Below, piece by piece: positions 8,092 through 16,798 of a stretch of 64,000 nt of DNA. This DNA comes from Marivirga arenosa (GTDB lineage: Bacteria; Bacteroidota; Bacteroidia; Cytophagales; Cyclobacteriaceae): assembly GCF_030503875.2 (NCBI RefSeq), contig NZ_CP129968.2:3002001-3066000 (forward strand). Direction: 5' to 3'. Positions within the stretch are counted from its first letter, which is position 1. The number at the start of each line of letters is the position of its first letter. The translations under genes and the position numbers were made by a program. The notes below the pieces were generated by a model. That model ran no database searches and was not told the origin of the DNA. It saw only the letters and a program-made list of their open reading frames with translations.

Positions 8092-10083
8092 ATGGCCTAC
8101 AGGATTTTTTCCATTTTTATTCTAACATTCATTCTATCTTTTTCATCGATAGCACAGAATGCTGTTTTTGATTTAAGAGATTCCAAATTGAATGAAAATG
8201 TTATTTCATTAGCTGGAAATTGGCAGATTGAATTTGGAAAATTATTGTCGGCCAAACAAATGGCTAATATCGATTCAGCAATATATGTTGGTGTCCCTCA
8301 TAGCTGGTCAAATATTGATCAAAAAGGAATAGATTTTCCTTCCACTGGTTTTGCTACTTACTACACTAAAGTAATTCCTGATCAAAATGTAAATCAATTA
8401 GCCATAAATGGTAATGTAATCAGTACTAACTATAAAATTATAGTTAATGATATTGTATTAGGTGGAGTTGGTAAGGTAGGTAAATCAAAAGAAGAGGCAG
8501 AACCTAATTATCAAACCAAAATTTATCCACTTCCTAAAGCAGATACATTGGAAATTATCATTCAAGTATCTAATTACCATTACAGAAAAGGCGGTATGAC
8601 CATGGCTCCAAAAATTAGCAGCTATATTAACTTAATTGAGGAGAAAGGTCAAAATATTGTATTAGCATTTTTCCTTATTGGATCTATATTCTTTATGGGA
8701 CTATATCATTTAGGAGCCAATCTTTTTAGAACACGCAGCAAAATGAATACATACTTCATATTAGTATGTTTATTTACAATTCTGAGAACCTTAAGCGTAA
8801 ATGAATATATTTTAATAGAGTATTTGCATTTCCCATGGTGGTTGAGCACTCGTGTAGAACTTATTAGTTTCTATTTATTATTGGCATTTACAGTTCGCTT
8901 TATTTACTATTTATTCCCTGAATATATCCCTAATAAATTATCAAGCATTACATATGTGGTAGGTATTGTTGCTTCAGTTATTACGGTTTTTTCTCCGATT
9001 TACTATTCCTCTTACTTAGTACCGATTATGCAGACAATAACCGTAATAGTTTCATTTGGGATATTATACTTTCTGCTAAAAGCTTGTTGTGGAAAGAATA
9101 AAGAAATCCTAATCGCATTAATTGGGTTCTTAATTCTTTTTGCAGCTACAATGGTAGAAATCTTAATTCATCACTCTCAACTAGTGGGTGAAACTGTTTT
9201 TGCATTGGGTGTTTTCTTTTATCTCTTTAGTCATGTTATAATTTTAGCAAATCGTCAAAACGATACCTATGTGAAAAACTTAGAGCTCAGTGAAGAATTA
9301 AAATCCTACAATTCCCTTTTAGAAAAAACGGTGAATGAAAGAACAGAAGAACTAAATACAAGAAATTTTGATTTGATTCAAAAAAATGAAGAATTGAAGC
9401 GAATAAATGATGAAAAAAATGGTTTAACTCACGTTTTAGCTCATGACTTAAAGTCACCTTTAAATAATAATAATGGCTTGATCAACCTTATTAAAATGGA
9501 TGATTCATTAAATCCTCAAGTAGAAAATTATATCAGCAAACTTCAAAAATCTAACCAACAAGGTCTTAAGTTAATTGAAGACTTACTGCAATTATATAAA
9601 ATTGAAAGTCAACCTGATTTAGAAATTGAAGAGATCAATATTGATTATTTTTTTGAGGAAGTAATTCATTTACATGAGGATAATGCACGTCTAAAAAAAG
9701 TGAATCTAATATGTGATATATCAACTGAGGCAAAAAAGTTTAAGACAGATGTGAAAAAACTTCATCGCATCATGAATAATCTGGTTTCTAATGCCATAAA
9801 ATTTACCCACCATAATAAATCAATTTTCATTAAAGTTTCTAATAAAAATAGTGATGTTAAAATCGAGATTGAGGATCAAGGAATTGGAATTAGAGAGGAA
9901 GAAAAGGACAAATTATTCCAGAAATTTCAAAAAATGAGTAATAAGCCAACTGCCGGAGAAAGTAGTACTGGCTTAGGCTTATCAATAGTGAAAACTTTAG
10001 TAGAGCAATTAAGTGGAACCATAACTTTCAAAAGTACCTACGGAAAAGGTACAACCTTTATTTTATCTCTACCTAACCTATAA
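8092..10083 (+). CDS. 7TMR-DISM-type membrane sensor histidine kinase
   Basis: A 663-residue sensor kinase. A signal peptide (1-21) leads to a periplasmic beta-rich domain (about 25-175) that opens like a beta-galactosidase jelly roll (GNWQIEFGK), typical of 7TM receptors with an extracellular DISMED2-like domain. About seven hydrophobic helices span 187-390. A coiled coil (about 395-440) precedes the HisKA domain with phospho-acceptor His451 (LAHDLKSPLN). The HATPase domain follows with the N box (NNLVSNAIKFT), G1 (DQGIGI) and G2 (TGLGLSI). By family knowledge such receptors often sense carbohydrates or other small ligands; the ligand here is unknown. No response regulator is adjacent, so it is an orphan kinase. 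Its promoter carries a perfect palindrome. Confidence 0.9.
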   Translation: MAYRIFSIFILTFILSFSSIAQNAVFDLRDSKLNENVISLAGNWQIEFGKLLSAKQMANIDSAIYVGVPHSWSNIDQKGIDFPSTGFATYYTKVIPDQNVNQLAINGNVISTNYKIIVNDIVLGGVGKVGKSKEEAEPNYQTKIYPLPKADTLEIIIQVSNYHYRKGGMTMAPKISSYINLIEEKGQNIVLAFFLIGSIFFMGLYHLGANLFRTRSKMNTYFILVCLFTILRTLSVNEYILIEYLHFPWWLSTRVELISFYLLLAFTVRFIYYLFPEYIPNKLSSITYVVGIVASVITVFSPIYYSSYLVPIMQTITVIVSFGILYFLLKACCGKNKEILIALIGFLILFAATMVEILIHHSQLVGETVFALGVFFYLFSHVIILANRQNDTYVKNLELSEELKSYNSLLEKTVNERTEELNTRNFDLIQKNEELKRINDEKNGLTHVLAHDLKSPLNNNNGLINLIKMDDSLNPQVENYISKLQKSNQQGLKLIEDLLQLYKIESQPDLEIEEINIDYFFEEVIHLHEDNARLKKVNLICDISTEAKKFKTDVKKLHRIMNNLVSNAIKFTHHNKSIFIKVSNKNSDVKIEIEDQGIGIREEEKDKLFQKFQKMSNKPTAGESSTGLGLSIVKTLVEQLSGTITFKSTYGKGTTFILSLPNL

Positions 10084-10195
10084 TAAGCTAGCAAGGATTA
10101 TAGCCTTCATAATATAAATTAACTAAGTTGATGCTAGCACATACAAATGATCGAAATGGATTCAATTAAACCCATTTTTTGGATCATAGATTATA

Positions 10196-12841
10196 TCAAA
10201 ATCTATATTTAATTGAAAAAAGATAAAAATTATTCATCAAAGGAAAGATATTAGCTGAAAAACTAGTCAACTCGATATTGTTGACAGCAACATTGTTATT
10301 ATTAAGAATGTTATTTGCTCTCAGCTCAAACGTGAATTTACCATTTTCTGATTCAGATCTAACTAAACTATTCAATATTGGATTAAACCCATCTTGAAGA
10401 TTTTGAAAATGTAAAGACATAAATTCAAAAGAAAATAAGGCTCTAGGCAAAAATTTAAAATTTAATTTCGAATTATAATTATTGTAAGCCATTCGTACAT
10501 CACGCTCTCCCCAAATATTCAGAATTGAATTGTGTTTAACACCTAAGCTTAAATTAATGGAAGAGGTTAGTGATGATCCAGAGGTAAAGCTTAACGCTTT
10601 TTGAGAGAGAATACTAGAGGCTTCAATATCTTCGATTACCAATGGAGTACTACTCGTTTTATATTCATAAATGAATTTAAATGTACTTTTAATTGATGGC
10701 CAATATTTATCTAAAGAGGAAGAAAAAAAGGATTGCTCAACATTATCTGCCTGAGAATATTCGATTGAAACAATTTCATCTTCAAATGATACTCTACTAA
10801 ATAATTCATTTTCTGCTCTGACTAATCCAGCCTCAAGACTTCCGCTGATGAAAGTATTATTCATATCACTTAAAGCAATATTAGCAGCGATTACATCCCT
10901 TTTGACTAACTCTTCGACCTCAGTTTGATAAGTTGCTGTAGTTCTATTATCGATTAATAAACTCGTGGAAAGTAATTGAGTAGGCTCTAGTAAATTGAAT
11001 TCTCTATGACCAAAAACTTTCATTTCAGCATTTAAATTTTGAAAAAACTTATCCTTGAAAACTGCCCCGATTTGAGGTTCTACCAAAAAATTAGAAGAAT
11101 TTGATCCATCTTTTGTATAATATAAGTTTTTGAATTTTGGTCTAAAAAAAACTTTATGATTTTTAAACCACTTAACGATTTCAGTTTCAACACTAAAATT
11201 ATTTACTGTTAGCTCTGATCTTGGATAGAAAAAATCTTGACCATCACCAATATCCATTTGAGATGATGAGTGAATAAAGGAAATAGACAAATTTGTTTGC
11301 CAGTTATTTTTTAGTAGTCCAATAAAAGATGAGGTTGCCCCTACATTATATAATGCCTGACTTGATTTTTGTTGTAGTGAAGAATCTAGGTTGTCAAGTT
11401 GATCATTTTGTATCGATATTTCCTCAGTCAGATTATCAAAATTCCCTTCAAATTCAGTTGTAAAAACCCATTTAGAATTTAGTTGACGTTGATAACTCAC
11501 ATTAGAATATAATAAATCTTTTTGAACCAACATCTGATCTTCAATTGTATTGAAGCTATTAAGATTTAAGGAAGAAATATCTTCAATACTTTTTCGAAAT
11601 TGAATTTTTGCTTTTAGGTCTTCTTTTTTGGATAATTGAGAAGTATATTCTATACCCTGAAAAAATTCTAATGGTTTTTTATTTTGAAACCTTTCCTGCT
11701 CAAAAATGAATAAATTTTCCTCATCAATCAGATAGTTAATTGAATCTCTAAAATTAAAATTTATATCATTATTATAGAAGGTTGAAGTTGATTTAAGATT
11801 CGAATGCTCGGATAGATTTACCAACATAGTATTAGATAAAAATTGACCTTGATGGAATGTAAATTTATCCTCTGGAAAAAATGGCGGAGCCTCCAAACGT
11901 CCTTCTAAAATTTCACTAGACCCAAAGAAACCTTTATATTCCGCCATATTGATATCCATATAAGTTTCTAAGTCATAGCTCTCTAAATCATATCCAGTAT
12001 TATTTGCTGAAGCAATAAAGTATAGCTTCATGGCTTTATTATAGGATAATATATCAGCATCTCCCGAGTAGCGACTATTTGTACCTCCTCCAAGTTTTGC
12101 ATTCCCGAAAAAAGGTGATTTTAGTTCATCTTTTATTTTTAGATTTATTGCTACATCTTCTGACTTTTTAATACCCTTAAGTAATCTAAGATCAGAAAAA
12201 TTTTTAAGCACTTCTATTTCTTCAATTAAATCAGCAGACAGGTTTTTACTTATAACTTTATAATTTGTGCCCGTTAAATCATCTCCATCAAGGAGAATCT
12301 TTTTTATAGTTTTACCCTGATATTTAATTTCTCCTGTTTCATTATTTATCGAAAATCCAGGCATTTTCTCTAACAAATCTTCAACATTAGTTTCAGTACC
12401 ATCGATGAAGGAATTAGCAAAATAAGAAATCGTATCGCTATCCTCAGATGAGGTTATTACATCCGGTATAACTTTGACCTCGTTCAAGAAATTTGATGAA
12501 TCCATCGAAAGAACAACAAATAATGAGTCGCTATAACTATTTACCGTAAGCTCCTTTTTAACATACCCTAATCTGGAAAAGATCAATACTACGCTATCAT
12601 CTTTTGAGACCAAATCCAGAGAAAAATATCCTTTATCAGAACTAAAGGTATAATTTAATACTTTTCCACTCACAACTTCCTGCGCTATCACGTAAGCAAA
12701 ATCAACTGCGCTAGAGTCTTCAGAAAGGACTCGCCCTTTTAGAGTAATAGTATTTTCAGGATCAGATATTGGCTCTTGAGAAAAGACTGAAAGGACGAAG
12801 ATCAAATTCATGACCATTTGAATAATCAGGAACTTCCTCAT
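10196..12841 (-). CDS. TonB-receptor-like outer-membrane beta-barrel protein
   Basis: An 881-residue outer-membrane protein. After a signal peptide (about 1-21) comes a carboxypeptidase-regulatory-like beta sandwich (about 30-112, opening TITLKGRVLSED). A plug-like domain follows (about 140-235), with VEDLLEKMPGF and DGDDLTG as in TonB-dependent receptor plugs. The rest is an amphipathic barrel ending in the aromatic YLFSIKYRF. I see no clear TonB box, so energy coupling is not proven. It starts 6 bases after the stop of the GLPGLI gene and must be in the same operon. By family knowledge GLPGLI proteins commonly pair with such barrels in Bacteroidota. The substrate is unknown; the secreted peptide encoded upstream is a plausible ligand or cargo, which is inference only. 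Confidence 0.85.
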   Translation of the reverse strand: MRKFLIIQMVMNLIFVLSVFSQEPISDPENTITLKGRVLSEDSSAVDFAYVIAQEVVSGKVLNYTFSSDKGYFSLDLVSKDDSVVLIFSRLGYVKKELTVNSYSDSLFVVLSMDSSNFLNEVKVIPDVITSSEDSDTISYFANSFIDGTETNVEDLLEKMPGFSINNETGEIKYQGKTIKKILLDGDDLTGTNYKVISKNLSADLIEEIEVLKNFSDLRLLKGIKKSEDVAINLKIKDELKSPFFGNAKLGGGTNSRYSGDADILSYNKAMKLYFIASANNTGYDLESYDLETYMDINMAEYKGFFGSSEILEGRLEAPPFFPEDKFTFHQGQFLSNTMLVNLSEHSNLKSTSTFYNNDINFNFRDSINYLIDEENLFIFEQERFQNKKPLEFFQGIEYTSQLSKKEDLKAKIQFRKSIEDISSLNLNSFNTIEDQMLVQKDLLYSNVSYQRQLNSKWVFTTEFEGNFDNLTEEISIQNDQLDNLDSSLQQKSSQALYNVGATSSFIGLLKNNWQTNLSISFIHSSSQMDIGDGQDFFYPRSELTVNNFSVETEIVKWFKNHKVFFRPKFKNLYYTKDGSNSSNFLVEPQIGAVFKDKFFQNLNAEMKVFGHREFNLLEPTQLLSTSLLIDNRTTATYQTEVEELVKRDVIAANIALSDMNNTFISGSLEAGLVRAENELFSRVSFEDEIVSIEYSQADNVEQSFFSSSLDKYWPSIKSTFKFIYEYKTSSTPLVIEDIEASSILSQKALSFTSGSSLTSSINLSLGVKHNSILNIWGERDVRMAYNNYNSKLNFKFLPRALFSFEFMSLHFQNLQDGFNPILNSLVRSESENGKFTFELRANNILNNNNVAVNNIELTSFSANIFPLMNNFYLFSIKYRF

Positions 12842-12847
12842 AGTCCG

Positions 12848-13630
12848 CTAATTGAGTTCTGTACTCTTTCTTTCTTTGCTTAATCCACCATCTGAAATCT
12901 CTATATCATCTCCGTCAGCCTGAGCTTGGGCCTGCAACTGCGCTATTATCGCCTGATTTCTTCGGTAATATTTTTCATATTCAGAATCTAAGCATTCTAT
13001 AAATTTCTCTCTAGTGATAGTGGTGTTTTGAAACGGATTAGATAGATCAGGTATAGAAGCGGATAAATTCAAATCAACTAATCTAATATGCACTTCATTT
13101 TTATTGTCTGTTACACTTACAATCAGGCCAGGTAATCCATTAAATTTCCAAGGACCAACACTTATGGGTATAGAGGTCGTATACCAAACTGTATATTCTC
13201 TGCCACGAAAAGAGGTTGTCGCTTTTTGACAGGATAGACCAGCAACCTCTTTCTCTTCGTTAACCAAGGTCCAATCAAATTTTATTGGATCCAAATAGAC
13301 CTCTGGTCTTTCGGAGCCGCAAAATTCTCTTACATACATATTAGGATCCAAAATCGATCTCCATACTATATATCCTTGATCATCAGTGTGGACTACTTGA
13401 ATAGGACCCATAGGATCATCGGAGTCAACAACCCATTTCTTTTTGTCATTTTCTTTATAAATAAATTTGGAAAATTTCTCATTAAAGAAAAGTGAAGCAT
13501 CGAAGTCGAACTTATCTTCGGCTAATCTTACTTTATATTTTGCAAGTCCGTTAAATTCCTGAGCTATCAGCAAATAATTGAACGGAAAATAAAGTAAAAT
13601 AAAAAGGAGGGTCATTTTTATGCTTTTCAT
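12848..13630 (-). CDS. GLPGLI family periplasmic protein
   Basis: A 260-residue exported protein with a signal peptide (about 1-23, ending in LIAQ). The family signature G-L-P-G-L-I lies in PWKFNGLPGLIVSV at about 180-186, preceded by the typical YTVWYTTSIPISVGPW stretch. The body has one Cys at about 98 (FCGSE) and one at about 134 (LSCQKA), which may form a disulfide. The C-terminus is Ala/Gln-rich and then acidic. The family's biochemical role is not known to me; it is restricted to Bacteroidota and usually lies beside a TonB-like barrel, as here (6-base gap). It is separated from the small peptide gene upstream by a terminator-like hairpin at 13675-13704. Confidence 0.9.
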   Translation of the reverse strand: MKSIKMTLLFILLYFPFNYLLIAQEFNGLAKYKVRLAEDKFDFDASLFFNEKFSKFIYKENDKKKWVVDSDDPMGPIQVVHTDDQGYIVWRSILDPNMYVREFCGSERPEVYLDPIKFDWTLVNEEKEVAGLSCQKATTSFRGREYTVWYTTSIPISVGPWKFNGLPGLIVSVTDNKNEVHIRLVDLNLSASIPDLSNPFQNTTITREKFIECLDSEYEKYYRRNQAIIAQLQAQAQADGDDIEISDGGLSKERKSTELN

Positions 13631-13674
13631 ATCAAATATTTAGAGGTCATACGATAGTTGAGTAATTTAATAAG

Positions 13675-13704
13675 AAAACCCAGGCTCTTTGAAGCCTGGA
13701 TTTT
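13675..13704 (-). terminator. Terminator or attenuator hairpin between peptide and GLPGLI genes
   Basis: Twelve-base arms (13675-13686 and 13693-13704, one mismatch; core CCAGGCT/AGCCTGG) around a 6-base loop. Read leftward, the hairpin starts 8 bases after the stop of the 73-residue peptide gene, and its 3' arm ends GGGTTTTC. With the GLPGLI gene only 45 bases further on, a leaky terminator would leave the peptide mRNA in excess over the two envelope genes. Confidence 0.6.
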
Positions 13705-13712
13705 AATTTAAT

Positions 13713-13934
13713 TTATTGCATTGATTTCCATTGCTGGTAATGTTTCATTACAGCTCGGCAATTTCCAGTTGCATAAAAACCACCAGGATCTTTTACTGTA
13801 CATTTAGCAATTTCATAATTTTCTACAGAATCAACAGTTGATACTTCTGTTGCTTCAGCATTTACGCTTACTACAAACAACATAGCAGCTGCTGCTACTG
13901 AAGCCAAGACTGAATTTTTGAATTTCTGAATCAT
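13713..13934 (-). CDS. Small secreted peptide with two cysteines (73 residues)
   Basis: I do not recognise this as a named family. A clear signal peptide covers about residues 1-26 (hydrophobic core VLASVAAAAMLFVVSV, cleavage near VNAEA), leaving a mature peptide of about 45 residues. It contains Cys45 and Cys59 with P-G-G-F-Y between them and ends in a basic/aromatic tail (KHYQQWKSMQ). The layout (short exported peptide, two Cys, E-rich start) is loosely like the NVEALA-type peptides of Bacteroidota, but the NVEALA motif itself is absent; VENYEIAKC lies at the matching place. It sits between an orphan LuxR gene and the GLPGLI/TonB-like pair. A 10-bp palindrome TGTGATCACA lies at 13969-13978 in its leader. 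Confidence 0.75.
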   Translation of the reverse strand: MIQKFKNSVLASVAAAAMLFVVSVNAEATEVSTVDSVENYEIAKCTVKDPGGFYATGNCRAVMKHYQQWKSMQ

Positions 13935-14009
13935 AATTTTTGAATTTTAGTTTAGAAAATTTATTTATTGTGATCACAGTTTAAATATGGAAACCAAAAA
14001 TTTAAAATG

Positions 14010-14029
14010 AATCACCCTTTGGGGTGATT
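14010..14029 (-). terminator. Hairpin between the LuxR and peptide genes
   Basis: AATCACCC (14010-14017) and GGGTGATT (14022-14029) pair exactly around a 4-base loop, immediately after the LuxR stop codon (14030-14032) when read leftward, followed by an AT-rich run with ATTTTT. A third copy of ATCACCC lies inside the last codons of the LuxR gene (14033-14039). It may be a terminator or a binding site. Confidence 0.5.
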
Positions 14030-14299
14030 TTAGGGTGATATTGAAAATTCCCTTATTAAATCTTCTTTTAGTGATTCGATGATAAATTGTCTAAACTCTT
14101 GCTTTCCTCTTAAACCAAGCTTTTTAATAATCCTTTTTCTATGAGTTTTGACGGTTTCTAAGCTAATGAAAAGAAGGTCACTGATTTCCTGACAGCTTAA
14201 ACCTTTTTTGCAAAGAGATAAAACTTCTAATTCTTTAAAAGTCAATTTAGCATGTGAAATACGAGAATGTAAAACATATGAATTCTTATTCAATAACAT
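14030..14299 (-). CDS. Orphan LuxR-type helix-turn-helix regulator (89 residues)
   Basis: A stand-alone DNA-binding domain. The region of about 17-78 is a complete LuxR/GerE four-helix domain: LTFKELEVLSLCKKGLSCQE leads into the recognition part with S-L-E-T-V-K-T-H-R and K-K-L-G-L. No receiver, PAS or autoinducer-binding domain is present, so activity must be controlled by level, by a partner, or by the two cysteines (LCKKGLSCQE). It is 95 bases upstream of the secreted-peptide gene and reads the same way. The sequence suggests, but does not prove, that it regulates the peptide/GLPGLI/barrel genes. Confidence 0.85.
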   Translation of the reverse strand: MLLNKNSYVLHSRISHAKLTFKELEVLSLCKKGLSCQEISDLLFISLETVKTHRKRIIKKLGLRGKQEFRQFIIESLKEDLIREFSISP

Positions 14300-14481
14300 A
14301 ATTTTAGGTTTTGGTTTGTTAATTTTTCAACTAAAATATTTTATAAGATTCTAAAAACAAAGTAAAAAATGTAAAATTATCACAATAACATATTCATTTA
14401 TTCATATTTAAACCACGATAGTTTATAAAATTTAAAAGAGTATTTTTAGTATTCTAATTTTTACAACTATCATTAATCACT

Positions 14482-14489
14482 TACTTTTG
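14482..14489 (+). promoter_or_regulatory. Candidate -7 box for the epimerase gene
   Basis: TACTTTTG fits TAnnTTTG and lies 26 bases before the ATG at 14516. It overlaps the palindrome at 14484-14502. The -33 element is not clear. Confidence 0.4.
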
Positions 14490-14502
14490 CAACTTGCAAA
14501 AG
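14484..14502. promoter_or_regulatory. 19-bp palindrome over the epimerase promoter
   Basis: CTTTTGCAA and TTGCAAAAG are exact complements around a single central C. It covers the -7 box and presumed start point of the gene at 14516, as expected for a dimer-binding operator. Confidence 0.5.
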
Positions 14503-14515
14503 AAACATCAATCCT

Positions 14516-15442
14516 ATGAACATATTAATTACGGGTGGAGCTGGCTATATAGGTTCAGCCTTAATTGAACAACTTCTTCCAGATGAGAAAATCAATAAAA
14601 TTGTCATTTACGACAACCTCAGCAGGAACAATTACCATTTCTTTCTAGGTAGCAAATTACCGAATCACGAAAAAATAGAATTTATCCAAGGAGAATTATT
14701 GGATACTCGAAAGCTATCTAAAGCTTTAAATGGTATAGATACTGTAATTCATTTAGCTGCAAAAGTAACAACTCCCTTTGCCGATGCTGATCCTCATTAT
14801 TTTGAGCAAAGTAACCATTGGGGCACAGCCGAACTAGTTTATGCGGTAGAAGAATCAAATGTTCAACAATTTATTTTTGCGAGTAGTATTTCTGTATTCG
14901 GTTCATCAAACGATATGGTAAATGAAGATCATCAGGCCAACCCTAGAACCATATATGGAATATCAAAATTGAGAGGAGAGGAACACGTTGCCCGACTTTC
15001 CGATAAAATCAATACTCAAATATTAAGATTAGGTAATGTTTACGGTTATGCTAATGCAGTCCGTTTTGATGCGGTGATAAACCGTTTCATGTTTGACGCA
15101 AACTTTAATAAAAGAATTGCCATTAATGGAGATGGTAAACAACACAGACCTTTTATTTCTATTCAAAAGGTTACTGATATCATCAAGCAAGTAAGCATGA
15201 GTAAGGGGATCCCTTCGGGATTCTATAATGTGGTTGATCGCAATTTACAAGTGCTAGATATTGTAGATGCTTTGAAAGAAATTTATCCTGAAATGGAATT
15301 TACTTTTATAAATCAACATCTAAAGCTAAGAGAACTTCTAGTTAATCCGCAGACAAAGCTTAGTGAATACATCGAAATTCCAGAAAATACAAAAAGCTTA
15401 AAAGAAGAATTAATTGATTTTAAAAATTATTTAAGATTTTAA
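14516..15442 (+). CDS. NAD-dependent nucleotide-sugar epimerase/dehydratase
   Basis: Extended short-chain dehydrogenase of 308 residues. The N-terminal Rossmann motif G-G-A-G-Y-I-G is at 7-13, the second glycine/Asp region is VIYDNLSRN, and HLAAKV follows near 80. The catalytic pair lies in Y-G-I-S-K near 150, with SSISVFG as the catalytic Ser segment. Such enzymes convert NDP-sugars (for example UDP-glucose/galactose) for surface polysaccharides, but the exact substrate cannot be read from sequence. No glycosyltransferase is next to it. It converges on mtaB, with a hairpin between the two. The promoter region carries a 19-bp palindrome. Confidence 0.85.
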   Translation: MNILITGGAGYIGSALIEQLLPDEKINKIVIYDNLSRNNYHFFLGSKLPNHEKIEFIQGELLDTRKLSKALNGIDTVIHLAAKVTTPFADADPHYFEQSNHWGTAELVYAVEESNVQQFIFASSISVFGSSNDMVNEDHQANPRTIYGISKLRGEEHVARLSDKINTQILRLGNVYGYANAVRFDAVINRFMFDANFNKRIAINGDGKQHRPFISIQKVTDIIKQVSMSKGIPSGFYNVVDRNLQVLDIVDALKEIYPEMEFTFINQHLKLRELLVNPQTKLSEYIEIPENTKSLKEELIDFKNYLRF

Positions 15443-15446
15443 AGAA

Positions 15447-15467
15447 GGGATGCAGAAACTGCAACCC
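15447..15467. terminator. Hairpin between convergent epimerase and mtaB genes
   Basis: GGG-A-TGCAG (15447-15455) pairs with CTGCA-A-CCC (15459-15467) around AAA, with one A-A mismatch. It is followed by ATTTATTTT and can serve the rightward gene; it is weaker for the leftward one. Confidence 0.5.
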
Positions 15468-15475
15468 ATTTATTT

Positions 15476-16798
15476 TCAATGAGTTAAAACCTCCGTTTCA
15501 ACTTCATCAATTTCCATTAATCCTTGTTCATTAATTGAAGTCAGTTTTACTTTCTTCAATTCATTAATCAATATCGGATCATATTTGGCAACTACCCTAA
15601 CATAATTATCAGTAAAGCCTTCCATTAAACCATCGTGAATATCTTTTTCAAATAAAACAACCTCTTCCCTACCCACATTTTCTTCATAAAAAGCTCTCTT
15701 TTTCTTTTCTGAAAGACTTCTAAGCATTTTAGAACGTTCATTTCTTATTTCCATCGGAACTACACCATCCATTTCAGGTGCATCTGTATTGGCTCTTTCC
15801 GAATAGGTAAATACATGCAAATAAGAAATAGGTAAATCTTTTAAGAAGTGATAAGTATCTAAGAAATCATCATCACTTTCACCAGGGAAGCCCACAATTA
15901 CATCTACTCCTATGCAACAATTTGGCATTAATTGCTTAATTTTAGCTACCCTATCTTCGTATAACTCACGAAGATACCTTCTTCTCATTTTTCTTAATAT
16001 TTTATTGCTACCACTTTGCAACGGAACATGAAAATGAGGAACAAATCTTTTTGATTGGCTTACAAATTCAATGATCTCATTTGTAAGGAGATTGGGTTCA
16101 ATACTCGAAATTCTAAATCTTTCAATCCCCTCCACCTCATCTAGCTCTTTTACTAAATCTACAAACCTTTCTTTTCGCTTTCCATCCTGAATACCAAAAT
16201 CACCAGTATTCACACCTGTTAATACAATCTCCTTTACTTCTTCTTGAGCAATTTTCTTAGCACTTTCTATAATATTTTCAATACTATCGCTTCTACTTTT
16301 CCCTCTTGCCAATGGAATAGTACAGAAAGCACAGTGATAATTACATCCATCCTGAACTTTAAGAAAAGTTCTGGTTCTATCATTAATTGAGAAAGCATTA
16401 TTAAAGCTTTTCGCTTCCTTTATATCAGAAGCTATTACTTGAGGTTTATCCTTTTTAGTAAAACCATCTAGTTTATCTATTAATTGAAATTTTTCTGCTG
16501 CACCTAAAACGGCATCAACACCTTTTATTTCAGATATTTCTTTTGGCTTAAGCTGAGCATAACAGCCAATTATGGTAATAAAAGCATCAGGATTTATCTT
16601 CTTTGCTTCCTTAACCACCTTTTTACATTTCTTGTCTGCGTTTTCTGTTACAGAACAAGTATTGATAATAAATATATCAGGATTGGCTTGAAACTCCACT
16701 TTTTCATAACCTCTGTCTTCAAACATTCTTGATATGGAAGAGGTCTCTGAGAAATTCAACTTACAGCCTAGCGTATAAAAAGCAACTTTTTTATTCAT
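15476..16798 (-). CDS. mtaB: tRNA t6A37 methylthiotransferase (MtaB)
   Basis: Radical SAM methylthiotransferase that converts t6A to ms2t6A at position 37 of tRNAs reading ANN codons. The N-terminal MTTase domain carries Cys12 (TLGCKLN), Cys in NTCSVTENA and Cys in IIGCYAQ, ligating an auxiliary [4Fe-4S] cluster. The radical SAM core has C-N-Y-H-C-A-F-C near 152-159. A TRAM domain occupies about the last 65 residues. Length (440) is normal. The NTCSVTENADKKC form and the CNYHCAFC motif favour MtaB over MiaB or RimO. It acts after TsaD, whose gene lies at 21.6 kb, on the same modification. A TAACTTTG box on the minus strand (16824-16831) is a candidate -7 element. Confidence 0.93.
   Translation of the reverse strand: MNKKVAFYTLGCKLNFSETSSISRMFEDRGYEKVEFQANPDIFIINTCSVTENADKKCKKVVKEAKKINPDAFITIIGCYAQLKPKEISEIKGVDAVLGAAEKFQLIDKLDGFTKKDKPQVIASDIKEAKSFNNAFSINDRTRTFLKVQDGCNYHCAFCTIPLARGKSRSDSIENIIESAKKIAQEEVKEIVLTGVNTGDFGIQDGKRKERFVDLVKELDEVEGIERFRISSIEPNLLTNEIIEFVSQSKRFVPHFHVPLQSGSNKILRKMRRRYLRELYEDRVAKIKQLMPNCCIGVDVIVGFPGESDDDFLDTYHFLKDLPISYLHVFTYSERANTDAPEMDGVVPMEIRNERSKMLRSLSEKKKRAFYEENVGREEVVLFEKDIHDGLMEGFTDNYVRVVAKYDPILINELKKVKLTSINEQGLMEIDEVETEVLTH

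Noticed and set aside
10088..10139. Two GCTAGC sequences after the 7TM kinase gene as a terminator stem
   Set aside because: Only six bases pair, the spacer is about 40 bases, and no T run follows.
13969..13978. TGTGATCACA upstream of the secreted peptide gene as a CRP/FNR-type operator
   Set aside because: The half-sites TGTGA/TCACA are present but the usual 6-base spacer is missing, so it is a 10-bp palindrome without support from a known regulator.
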